A stretch of 7,017 bases of DNA from NCBI GenBank assembly GCA_013694645.1, contig JACDBZ010000093.1, positions 1-7,017 on the forward strand, in the 5' to 3' direction. Position numbers and translations under genes: made by a program. This stretch comes from Chloroflexota bacterium (lineage in GTDB: Bacteria > Chloroflexota > Limnocylindria > QHBO01). Below, one piece after another: positions 1 to 5,782 of this stretch. Below the pieces are notes generated by a model. That model ran no database searches, was not told the origin of the DNA, and was given only the letters and a program-made list of their open reading frames with translations. The first letter of the stretch is position 1, and each line of letters begins with the position of its first letter.

Positions 1-378
1 CTGACCGCGACCGAGGGCGACGTGACGGTGACCATCAGCGAGCTTCGCATCAGCCCCACGATGATCGCTGCCTCGATGTCCCTGCGCGTCGATGACCAGA
101 CGGTGACCTCCTGGGGGACAGCGAACAACACGCTGGTCTCGATCGAGGGACCGAGCGGCACCTACACGGCCAACACGAGCTATCACCTGACGCAGGACCC
201 AGCTGACCAGGGACCGAACGGCGATGCGAACCTCTTCCTTAGCATCGAAGGATCCGACGAGGCCGCCGGCTCATGGAAGGTCACAATCCCCCAGCTCTGG
301 TACGCGACCGGCAACGGCGGGCCGGACACGGGAACGATCGTGAGCGAGCCCATGGTCGTCACGGTGGAGGTGCCATAG
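1..378 (+). CDS. C-terminal part of an unrecognised beta-rich, probably exported protein (5' truncated)
   Basis: The reading frame is open from the first base of the window to a TAG at 376-378, giving 125 residues. A GTG at base 22 could be a start, but there is no ribosome binding site visible before it and the frame continues upstream, so I treat the gene as cut by the window edge. The visible part is rich in Thr, Ser, Asp, Gly and Val, has no cysteine and no membrane segment, and shows alternating hydrophobic residues (for example VTVTISELRI and GSWKVTIPQLWY) typical of a beta-sandwich. That look, with the acidic and hydroxylated composition, fits an extracellular or cell-surface domain, but any signal peptide or membrane anchor would lie upstream. 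I do not recognise the family. A hairpin at 405-436 follows the stop and may end its transcript. Confidence 0.7.
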   Translation: MTATEGDVTVTISELRISPTMIAASMSLRVDDQTVTSWGTANNTLVSIEGPSGTYTANTSYHLTQDPADQGPNGDANLFLSIEGSDEAAGSWKVTIPQLWYATGNGGPDTGTIVSEPMVVTVEVP

Positions 379-404
379 CCGGTGCCGGCGACGGCAAGAG
401 CGCA

Positions 405-436
405 GGCTCCGATCGTGCACCGCTACGATCGGGGTC
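405..436 (+). terminator. Hairpin between the exported-protein gene and the UPF0173 gene
   Basis: CCGATCG at 409-415 is an exact inverted repeat of CGATCGG at 426-432. With G-U pairs the stem extends outward to 405/436 and inward to 417/424, giving about 13 pairs around a 6-base loop. It begins 27 bases after the upstream stop codon and ends 8 bases before the GAGG of the next gene. There is no T-run after it, so it is not a textbook rho-independent terminator. It could equally be a structure in the 5' leader of the hydrolase mRNA. Confidence 0.4.
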
Positions 437-457
437 ACGCACTGAGGATAAGCAGCA

Positions 458-1168
458 ATGGCCAACCTGCGCATTACTCGGCTCGGACACGGCGGCGTGC
501 TGTACCGGTCACCCAACGACGCCTGGATCTGGGTCGACCGATGGACCGGCGCACCGAACTACGCCGATGCCTATAAGCAACCTGACAAGGTCAGCGTCGT
601 GGCGCCGACACACTGCCACTTCGACCATGTCGGCGACGACTGCGTCGATCTCGTGGAGCTGGCCAGCGTCGAGGGTGCGGCGACCATCGGCTCACACGAG
701 ATGAGCATCTTTCTCGGGGCACGGGGCATCGAGGCGATCGGCATGAACACCGGGGGCACCGTAGAGGCGGCCGGCGTCCGCTTCACGATGGTCCACGCCG
801 ATCACACTGGCGGCGCGACGCTCGGCACCGGGGCCGACCAGGTCACGCGCGACCTGGGATGCTGGGGCTGGGTGATCGAATTCGAGGACGGCACCACCGT
901 CTATCACTCGGGCGATACCGACCTGTTCGGCGACATGAGCCTCGTCCGCGAGCGCCATCACCCCGAGATCGCCGTGCTGCCGATCGGCGGTCACTACACG
1001 ATGGGCCCGCGCGACGCCGGGATGGCGATGGACCTCATCGGCGCCTCCATGGTCATCCCCGTCCACTACGCCACGTTCCCGATCCTCACCGGGACGCCCG
1101 AACAGCTGCGGGATCACACGTCCGCGGAAGTCGTCGTCCTCGAGCCCGGAGAGACCTGGGGCGAATGA
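458..1168 (+). CDS. UPF0173-type metal-dependent hydrolase (metallo-beta-lactamase fold)
   Basis: This 236-residue protein has the full metallo-beta-lactamase metal-site set. THCHFDH at residues 51-57 supplies His52, His54, Asp56 and His57; a His-rich patch VHADH sits at 112-116; HSGDTD at 150-155 supplies the bridging Asp153; and PVHY at 201-204 supplies the last His203. The opening with LGHGG at residues 9-13, GGHYTMGP at 177-184 and the HYATFP segment are the pattern of the UPF0173 (YtkL-like) family, whose members are about 225-240 residues, so it looks full length. It has no signal peptide and is presumably cytosolic; the natural substrate of this family is not established. The ATG at 458 is supported by GAGG at 444-447, 10 bases upstream. 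It may be read from its own promoter or with the preceding gene; the 79-base gap contains a hairpin. It converges on the epimerase-like gene. Confidence 0.9.
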   Translation: MANLRITRLGHGGVLYRSPNDAWIWVDRWTGAPNYADAYKQPDKVSVVAPTHCHFDHVGDDCVDLVELASVEGAATIGSHEMSIFLGARGIEAIGMNTGGTVEAAGVRFTMVHADHTGGATLGTGADQVTRDLGCWGWVIEFEDGTTVYHSGDTDLFGDMSLVRERHHPEIAVLPIGGHYTMGPRDAGMAMDLIGASMVIPVHYATFPILTGTPEQLRDHTSAEVVVLEPGETWGE

Positions 1169-1197
1169 CAGCCAGGTCCGCTTCCGGCGCCTGATTC

Positions 1198-1222
1198 CTC
1201 TCAGATTCTCATCGGCTGAGAG
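1198..1222. terminator. Hairpin in the convergent gap (first of two)
   Basis: CTCTCAG at 1198-1204 and CTGAGAG at 1216-1222 form an exact 7-bp stem with an 11-base loop, 29 bases after the hydrolase stop codon. No T-run follows. Its position in the gap between two convergent genes makes a transcription-ending role plausible. Confidence 0.35.
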
Positions 1223-1250
1223 CTAGACCTGATTCTGTCACCCGGACCCT

Positions 1251-1278
1251 GTCGAATCCTCAGCCGGAGAGATTCGAC
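1251..1278. terminator. Strong hairpin in the convergent gap, candidate bidirectional terminator
   Basis: GTCGAATC at 1251-1258 pairs exactly with GATTCGAC at 1271-1278, and CTC at 1259-1261 pairs with GAG at 1267-1269. This gives an 11-bp stem with one bulged A (1270) and a 5-base loop. It lies between the plus-strand hydrolase stop (1168) and the minus-strand epimerase stop (1339-1341), where a terminator acting on both strands is expected. No T-tract flanks it on either side, so intrinsic termination is uncertain. Confidence 0.45.
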
Positions 1279-1338
1279 ACGATTCGCGACGCTGCCCACG
1301 CTCGCGATGCGTTTGACCGATCTGACCGCAGCCGCCGC

Positions 1339-2226
1339 TCAGCGCAGGTACGCCAGGTCCAACGTGCGGGGCTTCACGCCGAAGCCTCGCTCGAAGGCGC
1401 CAAGATCGGTGTAGTTCGGGCGCTGGAGCGAGCTGATCTGGTCATGGCTGACCGGAAAAACGGGCAGAATCCGATCGGTGACTGAGGTAAGCGCGCTGAT
1501 GAGGGGGATCGGCATCGGCAGCTTGAGCCGGCGCATGCGTGTCACCTTCATGACCTCGTCGACGATCTGCCCATAGGTCACCCAGTCCGGGCCACCGAGC
1601 TCGTAGACCGAACCTGCGCGGTCGACATCGGTCAGGCTTTTCTCGACCGCGATCGCCAGGTCCTCGACCGATAGCGGCTGGAAGCGAGCGTCGCCCTTGC
1701 CCGGAATCGCGACGATACCGGGTGACCAGGAGCGCAGGGTCGCCTTCACGAGGTTGAAGAAGCCGTCACCTTCGCCGAAGAGCAGCGACGGACGCAGGAC
1801 GACCCAGTTCAACGAACTTTCGCGAACCGCCTGCTCGCCGCGCCACTTGGAATCCAGGTAGCCGAGCTTCGGGTCGTCGATCACGCCCATCGCCGAGAGG
1901 TGCACCAGGCGCTGGATCTCGGCGCGTTCGGCCGCGGCTACGACGCGTCTGGTGCCGCGAACGTTGACCGCCTCGAACGAACTCCCCTTCGACTCCCGGG
2001 GGATGGCAACCAGGTGGACGGCCGCATCGGCTCCGACGAGAGCCTCGTCGAGGCCGGTTCCGGTGGTGACATCGGCGGCGCGGGCCTCGACCCGCTCACC
2101 CCAGCCGATGCCGCGCCGTCCGGCTCGCGAAACGGCGATCACCCGATGGCCGGCACTCGCCAGATGCGGTACGACATGGCTGCCGACGAAGCCGGTTGCG
2201 CCGATGACGGCGACGGTCAAAGTCAT
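1339..2226 (-). CDS. NAD(P)-binding epimerase/dehydratase-like protein (NDUFA9/NmrA-type atypical SDR)
   Basis: This is a 295-residue Rossmann-fold protein. It begins MTLTVAVIGATGFVGSH, with the nucleotide-binding GxxGxxG at Gly9, Gly12 and Gly15, followed by DV at 52-53, HLVAIP at 71-76, NVRGT at 88-92 and a YxxxK pair at Tyr123 and Lys127. RPSLLFGEGDGF (145-156) and a YELGGPDWVTYGQI segment (208-221) are typical of the complex I NDUFA9-like and NmrA-like atypical short-chain dehydrogenases, which bind NAD(P) and act as reductases, isomerases or redox sensors. The exact reaction cannot be told from sequence. The frame extends upstream to 2343, but that extension would overlap the divergent GGT-family gene, so I start at 2226. 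That start lies 7 bases after a well-placed -35/-10 pair (leaderless mRNA), with an alternative weak GAGG at 2238-2241. It is convergent with the hydrolase and divergent from the GGT-family gene. Confidence 0.85.
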   Translation of the reverse strand: MTLTVAVIGATGFVGSHVVPHLASAGHRVIAVSRAGRRGIGWGERVEARAADVTTGTGLDEALVGADAAVHLVAIPRESKGSSFEAVNVRGTRRVVAAAERAEIQRLVHLSAMGVIDDPKLGYLDSKWRGEQAVRESSLNWVVLRPSLLFGEGDGFFNLVKATLRSWSPGIVAIPGKGDARFQPLSVEDLAIAVEKSLTDVDRAGSVYELGGPDWVTYGQIVDEVMKVTRMRRLKLPMPIPLISALTSVTDRILPVFPVSHDQISSLQRPNYTDLGAFERGFGVKPRTLDLAYLR

Positions 2227-2232
2227 GACTCC

Positions 2233-2261
2233 AGTATCCTCACGATTCTTGCTACTGTCCA
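2233..2261 (-). promoter_or_regulatory. Promoter of the epimerase-like gene, probably leaderless
   Basis: Read on the minus strand, TGGACA (2256-2261, 5 of 6 matches to TTGACA) is followed by a 17-bp spacer and GATACT (2233-2238, 4 of 6 matches to TATAAT). A start site about 7 bases past the -10 falls at about 2226, the first base of the ATG, which would give an mRNA with no 5' leader. The spacing is ideal, but no experiment supports it here. Confidence 0.5.
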
Positions 2262-2264
2262 GTC

Positions 2265-2277
2265 GCACGTTTCGTGC
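2265..2277. promoter_or_regulatory. 13-bp palindrome in the divergent region, candidate operator
   Basis: GCACG-TTT-CGTGC is a perfect 5-bp inverted repeat around a 3-base centre. It lies 3 bases upstream of the -35 box of the minus-strand promoter and about 30-40 bases before the GGT-family start, so one regulator bound here could affect both divergent genes. No regulator gene is visible in the window. Confidence 0.35.
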
Positions 2278-2284
2278 CACTCGA

Positions 2285-2301
2285 GGTCTGGTACGGTCTG
2301 G
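2285..2301 (+). repeat. Direct repeat GGTCTGG with 10-bp period before the GGT-family start
   Basis: GGTCTGG occurs at 2285-2291 and again at 2295-2301, one helical turn apart, ending 4 bases before the ATG at 2306. The second copy also forms GGTC-TG-GACC (2295-2304). A TACGGT at 2292-2297 could act as a weak -10 for a near-leaderless transcript, but no matching -35 is seen. The repeat may be a protein-binding site or chance. Confidence 0.3.
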
Positions 2302-2305
2302 ACCG

Positions 2306-3880
2306 ATGCCCTCCATCACTTCCCCGCGTGGCATGGTCGTCACGCCTCATCCCCTGGCCACCGCCGCCGGCGTCGAGGCGCTGCGTGCCGGCGGAACCGC
2401 CGTCGATGCCGCGGTTGCCGCGAACGCCATGCTCGCAGTCGTCTATTGCAATGCCTGCGGCCTGGGCGGCGATGCGTTCGCGCTGGTCTGGGATCCGGCC
2501 GAGCAGCATCTCCACGGCTTCAACGGCAGCGGCCGCTCCCCCGCCGCGCTGACGATCTCGACGGTGCGAGGTGCCGGACATGACGAGATGCCGACCAGGG
2601 GCCCTCTGCCGATCACCGTTCCCGGCGCCGTCGACGCCTGGGTCCAGCTCCTGGACCGATTCGGCCGTCGCTCCGTGGCCGATGCGCTCCTGCCCGCGGC
2701 GCAAACCGCCGAGGACGGGTACGCGCTGACGGAGATCAACGCGCGAGCGATCGCCGCCTCCCTGCCGAACTTCGACAATGCCGCGCTCGCCGTGTTCGAA
2801 GGTGCCGGCGGCACGGGCGAGCACTTCCGACAGCCGCTGCTGGCCGCTTCGCTGCGCGCCATTGGCGAGGGTGGCCGCCAGGCATACTACGGCGGTCCCA
2901 TCGGCGACGAGATCGCGCGTGCCATCCAGGCCGCCGGCGGCGTCATGACGGGCGAGGACATCGCGCAGCACCAGGGCGACTGGGTCGATCCCATCTCCAC
3001 TCGCTTCCGTGGTGTGGAAATCGCCACCATGCCGCCCAACTCACAGGGCATCACCGCACTCATGGCGCTCAACGTGCTCTCCACCCTCGACTGGCCGATG
3101 GGCGCACCGCTCTCCGCCGATCGGCTGCATGCCCAGATCGAGGCGGTCAAGGTGGCCTGGAGCGAACGCGACCGGTGCATCGCCGATCCCGACCGTTCAG
3201 TCGCCGACCCCTCGGTTCTGCTGTCACCGGAGCATGCGGAATGGATGGCATCAAGGTTATCGTCGACGCAGTCGCATCGGTATGCGCCGACGAACCGGCC
3301 GGGTGGAGGCACGGTCTACCTGTGCGCTGCCGATGCCGACGGCATGATGGTCAGCCTGATCGAGTCGAACTACATGGGCTTCGGCTCGGGGATCATGGGC
3401 GGCGCAACCGGGATCATGCTCCAGAACCGCGGCTCCTATTTCCAGCTGGATCCGTCGCATCCAAATGCGCTCGCCCCGCGTTCGCGGACGCTCCACACGC
3501 TGATGCCGGGGATGCTGCTGCGGGAGGGTCGTGCCGAGGTCGCTTTCGGTGCCATGGGCGGTGACGGTCAGCCGCAGACGATGCTCCAGCTCGTCCAGGG
3601 CTTGGTGGATGACGGGCTGGATCCTCAGTCGGCTGTCGACCGTCCGCGATTCGTGGTCGAGACCGACGGCGCGGGGCTACCGCTTGGAGCGGTCCGAATC
3701 GAATCCGATGGCGTGAGTGCCGTGGTCGTCGCCGCTCTCGAAGCGCGCGGCCACGAGGTCACATTGGTCGACCCGAAGACACCGATCATGGGCTGGGCAC
3801 AGATCATCCGCCGCCGCGCCGACGGCTCGTACGAGGGCGGTGCCGATCCCCGCGCCGACTCGGTGGCCGCCGGTCTCTGA
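2306..3880 (+). CDS. Gamma-glutamyltransferase-family Ntn hydrolase (non-classical, YwrD/HpxW-like)
   Basis: This 524-residue protein follows the GGT fold throughout. MVVTPHPLATAAG at 10-22, GGTAVDAAVAANAML at 29-43 and CGLGGDAF at 51-58 match the large-subunit core. The self-cleavage and nucleophile site is GGG-TVYL, with Thr336 as the expected N-terminal threonine of a 189-residue small subunit. Family members cleave themselves there and hydrolyse or transfer amide-linked groups. There is no signal peptide, so it should be cytosolic, unlike the periplasmic E. coli enzyme. The classical Ser-Ser of the oxyanion site is replaced by GGDGQPQ (418-424), and the Asp that holds the glutamate amino group aligns with Ser377 or Tyr378. 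Both traits are known from YwrD-like and oxamate-amidohydrolase-like members, so true GGT activity should not be assumed. The start at 2306 is the first ATG in frame downstream of the divergent promoter; ATG 2333 is an alternative. No good ribosome binding site precedes it (GAGG at 2283-2286 is too far). Confidence 0.88.
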   Translation: MPSITSPRGMVVTPHPLATAAGVEALRAGGTAVDAAVAANAMLAVVYCNACGLGGDAFALVWDPAEQHLHGFNGSGRSPAALTISTVRGAGHDEMPTRGPLPITVPGAVDAWVQLLDRFGRRSVADALLPAAQTAEDGYALTEINARAIAASLPNFDNAALAVFEGAGGTGEHFRQPLLAASLRAIGEGGRQAYYGGPIGDEIARAIQAAGGVMTGEDIAQHQGDWVDPISTRFRGVEIATMPPNSQGITALMALNVLSTLDWPMGAPLSADRLHAQIEAVKVAWSERDRCIADPDRSVADPSVLLSPEHAEWMASRLSSTQSHRYAPTNRPGGGTVYLCAADADGMMVSLIESNYMGFGSGIMGGATGIMLQNRGSYFQLDPSHPNALAPRSRTLHTLMPGMLLREGRAEVAFGAMGGDGQPQTMLQLVQGLVDDGLDPQSAVDRPRFVVETDGAGLPLGAVRIESDGVSAVVVAALEARGHEVTLVDPKTPIMGWAQIIRRRADGSYEGGADPRADSVAAGL

Positions 3881-3924
3881 ATTCTCCGCCTTCCTCGCGC
3901 AGAGAAACACTCCGCGCATCGGTC

Positions 3925-3930
3925 TAGAAT
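3925..3930 (+). promoter_or_regulatory. Candidate -10 box for the ABC exporter operon
   Basis: TAGAAT matches TATAAT at 5 of 6 positions, in a 60-base gap that is otherwise GC-rich. A transcript would start at about 3937, just before the ATG at 3941. No good -35 lies 16-18 bases upstream, so support is partial. It overlaps the alternative ATG at 3929, which argues for the 3941 start. Confidence 0.35.
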
Positions 3931-3940
3931 GAGAGACCCC

Positions 3941-4879
3941 ATGACGAACGAGCAGCAGTCCCTTGTCCATGCCCGCGGCCTGACGAAGCGCTACGCGAAC
4001 GGCTTCACGGCCGTCGACGGCGTCGACTTCGACGTGCGCGCCGGCAAGGCATTCGGCTTCCTGGGCCCCAACGGCGCCGGCAAGACGAGCACGATGCGCA
4101 TGATCGCGTGCTCGAGCCCCGTGACGCAGGGCGAGCTGCGGGTGATCGGCATGGATCCGCGCACCCAGGCGCGCGACATCAAGTCGAAGCTGGGCGTCGT
4201 GCCGCAGATCGACAATCTCGACACCGAGCTGACCGTGCGCGAGAACCTCGAGATGTACGCGCGCTACTTTGACATCCCGCGCGACGTCGCCAACAGGCGG
4301 ACCGATGAGCTGCTCGAGTTCGTCCAGCTCGACGAGCGCGCCAAGGACCAGGTCGAGCCGCTATCCGGCGGCATGAAGCGCCGCCTGACCATCGCGCGCG
4401 CCCTTATCAACGACCCCGAGCTTGTGATCCTGGACGAGCCGACCACCGGCCTCGACCCCCAGGCCAGGCATCTCCTGTGGGAGCGCCTCTACCAGCTGAA
4501 GCGACGCGGCGCGACGCTGATCATCACGACGCACTACATGGACGAGGCTGAGCAGCTGTGCGACCACCTGGTGGTGATGGACAAGGCGAAGATCGTGGCC
4601 GAAGGGTCCCCGCGGCAGCTGATCGACCAGCACTCCACCAAGGAGGTGCTCGAGCTGCGCTTCACCGATGCCGTCCGCGACGACCTGAATGGGCAATTGG
4701 ACGGGCTGGCGGATCGGATCGAGGAGCTGCCGGATAGGCACCTGCTGTACACCGAGAACGGCGAGCGCACGCTCGAGCAGGTCAACCTGCGCCAGATTCC
4801 GGTCGAGAGCGCGCTCGTGCGGCGATCGAGCATGGAGGACGTCTTCCTGCGCCTGACCGGGCGCTCACTGGTCGAATAG
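3941..4879 (+). CDS. ABC exporter ATP-binding protein, NodI/DrrA type
   Basis: This 312-residue ATPase drives export by an ABC-2 transporter. All motifs are intact: Walker A GPNGAGKTS at 42-50, Q-loop Gln89 in VVPQID, signature LSGGMKRRL at 141-149, Walker B LVILDEP at 161-167, D-loop GLDPQAR at 170-176 and the switch His198 in ITTHYMDEAE. The stretch DPQARHLLWERL just after Walker B and the TTHYMDEAEQLCD segment are characteristic of the NodI branch. The C-terminal 90 residues, ending SSMEDVFLRLTGRSL, are the regulatory tail usual in DrrA/NodI proteins. I chose ATG 3941, which follows GAGAG at 3931-3935 and the TAGAAT box; ATG 3929 adds only four residues and sits inside that box. The stop is 7 bases before the first permease gene, so the two are surely co-transcribed. 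The substrate is unknown; NodI exports lipo-oligosaccharides in rhizobia and DrrA exports drugs. Confidence 0.93.
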   Translation: MTNEQQSLVHARGLTKRYANGFTAVDGVDFDVRAGKAFGFLGPNGAGKTSTMRMIACSSPVTQGELRVIGMDPRTQARDIKSKLGVVPQIDNLDTELTVRENLEMYARYFDIPRDVANRRTDELLEFVQLDERAKDQVEPLSGGMKRRLTIARALINDPELVILDEPTTGLDPQARHLLWERLYQLKRRGATLIITTHYMDEAEQLCDHLVVMDKAKIVAEGSPRQLIDQHSTKEVLELRFTDAVRDDLNGQLDGLADRIEELPDRHLLYTENGERTLEQVNLRQIPVESALVRRSSMEDVFLRLTGRSLVE

Positions 4880-4886
4880 AGCTCAC

Positions 4887-5666
4887 GTGACGGTCCTCGC
4901 CGCATCGGGTCGCGTCTGGCAGCGCAACTGGCTCGTCTATCGGCGCCTCTGGCACCGCAGCCTCGCGTTCGGCTTTCTCCAGCCGGTGCTCTTCCTGACC
5001 GCCATGGGGATCGGCATCGGCGCGCTGCTGACGCCCGCCAGCCTTGAGGCGTTCGGCGGGGTTCCGTATATCGACTGGCTGGGCCCTGGCCTGCTGGCCG
5101 CCATGGCCATGCAGACGGCCACGTTCGAGTCGACCTATCCGATCATGAACAAGATCATGTGGGGCCGGAACTACGAGGCGATGCTCTCCACGCCGGTCGG
5201 AATCCGCAGCATCGTCTACGGCGAGCTCGCCTGGACCGCCTTTCGCATCGGCTCATTGGCCGCCGTCTTCCTGGTCGTGCTGGTCCTGTTCGGGATCGTG
5301 CGCACGCCGCTGGCGATCCTGGCCGTCCCGTTTGCCATGCTCATCGGCACGGCCTTCGCGGCCTGCCTGATCGCGTTCACCGCCACCCAGAAGAACGACG
5401 TCGGATTCAGCGCCATCTTCCGCTTCGTCATCAATCCCCTCTTCCTGTTCAGCGGCACGTTCTTCCCGCTCACCAACCTGCCAGAGCCGTTGCGCGCTGT
5501 GGCGTGGGCGACCCCGCTTTTCCACGGCGTCGAGCTCGTTCGGGGATCCATCCTGGACCAGCTTGATCCGCTGACCGCGCCGCTGCACCTCGCCTATCTG
5601 CTGGTCATGTTCGGCGTCGGTGCCTGGTTCGCCGAGCGCACGCTCACCCGACGGATGGCCGGCTGA
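4887..5666 (+). CDS. ABC-2 type exporter permease 1, NodJ/DrrB type
   Basis: This 259-residue membrane protein has about six hydrophobic segments, roughly at residues 26-47, 62-82, 112-137, 141-165, 178-194 and 234-250. The cytoplasmic stretch EAMLSTPVGIRSIVYGEL (97-114) is the conserved coupling region of ABC-2 permeases. The FLFSGTFFPLTNLPEPLR motif (186-203), followed by a TPLFHGVELVRG segment (209-220), is typical of NodJ/DrrB proteins. It should sit in the inner membrane, pair with the second permease and receive ATP-driven motion from the NodI-like ATPase. The start is GTG at 4887, 7 bases after the ATPase stop; TAGAG at 4877-4881 may serve as a weak ribosome binding site, and coupling with the upstream gene is likely. 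Its TGA stop (5664-5666) overlaps an ATG that opens a 38-codon frame leading into the next permease. Confidence 0.92.
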   Translation: MTVLAASGRVWQRNWLVYRRLWHRSLAFGFLQPVLFLTAMGIGIGALLTPASLEAFGGVPYIDWLGPGLLAAMAMQTATFESTYPIMNKIMWGRNYEAMLSTPVGIRSIVYGELAWTAFRIGSLAAVFLVVLVLFGIVRTPLAILAVPFAMLIGTAFAACLIAFTATQKNDVGFSAIFRFVINPLFLFSGTFFPLTNLPEPLRAVAWATPLFHGVELVRGSILDQLDPLTAPLHLAYLLVMFGVGAWFAERTLTRRMAG

Positions 5667-5782
5667 TGGCACCCGTGATCGACCCTGGGATTGACCCTGG
5701 GATTGACCCTACGATGGGCCCTGGGATCGCAGAGTATATATGTATATATTCCGCGCACCGGGAAGGGCACCTGCGTTCGTGA
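5666..5782 (+). CDS. Possible 38-codon coupling mini-ORF between the two permease genes
   Basis: An ATG at 5666-5668 overlaps the TGA of permease 1 (TGATG), and the frame ends at TGA 5780-5782, overlapping the GTG start of permease 2 (GTGA). Both junctions are the overlap forms seen in translationally coupled genes. The predicted peptide starts MAPV, continues with four tetrapeptides (IDPG-IDPG-IDPT-MGPG) from a 12-bp tandem repeat, then IAEYICIYSAHREGHLRS. It has no recognisable domain, membrane segment or signal. It may exist only to carry ribosomes from permease 1 to permease 2, or be a chance frame produced by repeat expansion. It has no strong ribosome binding site of its own (GGATGG at 5653-5658 is weak). 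I infer coupling from the overlaps only. Confidence 0.35.
   Translation: MAPVIDPGIDPGIDPTMGPGIAEYICIYSAHREGHLRS
5677..5724 (+). repeat. Four 12-bp tandem repeats in the permease junction
   Basis: The unit is GATTGACCCTGG. The copies are 5677-5688 (one change), 5689-5700 (exact), 5701-5712 (last two bases AC) and 5713-5724 (GATGGGCCCTGG); a partial fifth copy begins with GATC at 5725. Because the unit length is a multiple of three, expansion or loss of copies keeps the overlapping 38-codon frame open. Confidence 0.85.
5734..5750 (+). promoter_or_regulatory. AT-rich alternating tract, candidate internal promoter of permease 2
   Basis: Bases 5734-5749 alternate strictly purine-pyrimidine and contain only two G's, a sharp contrast with the GC-rich surroundings. 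TATATT at 5745-5750 matches TATAAT at 5 of 6 positions. A transcript from it would begin near 5757 and carry GGAAGG (5761-5766) ahead of the GTG at 5779. No recognisable -35 is present 17 bases upstream. The tract could also ease DNA melting or reduce mRNA structure at the junction. Confidence 0.4.

Noticed and set aside
273..704. Long Arg/Pro/His-rich frames on both strands over the real genes
   Set aside because: They are shadow frames typical of GC-rich DNA, with no motifs and no ribosome binding sites, overlapping genes with clear family motifs.
1952..2305. Upstream extension of the GGT-family frame to 1952
   Set aside because: The frame is merely open opposite the epimerase-like gene; family homology begins after 2306 and a 5' extension would bury the divergent promoter.
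2227..2343. N-terminal extension of the epimerase-like protein to 2343
   Set aside because: It would be the complement of the GGT-family start, and the Rossmann motif begins properly right after the 2226 start; the promoter also points to 2226.
5677..5728. CRISPR-like array
   Set aside because: The 12-bp units are adjacent with no unique spacers and no cas genes nearby; it is a simple tandem repeat.
5740..5778. ATG 5740 as the start of permease 2
   Set aside because: It lies within the AT tract with no ribosome binding site. GTG 5779 has GGAAGG upstream and the GTGA overlap. It remains possible.
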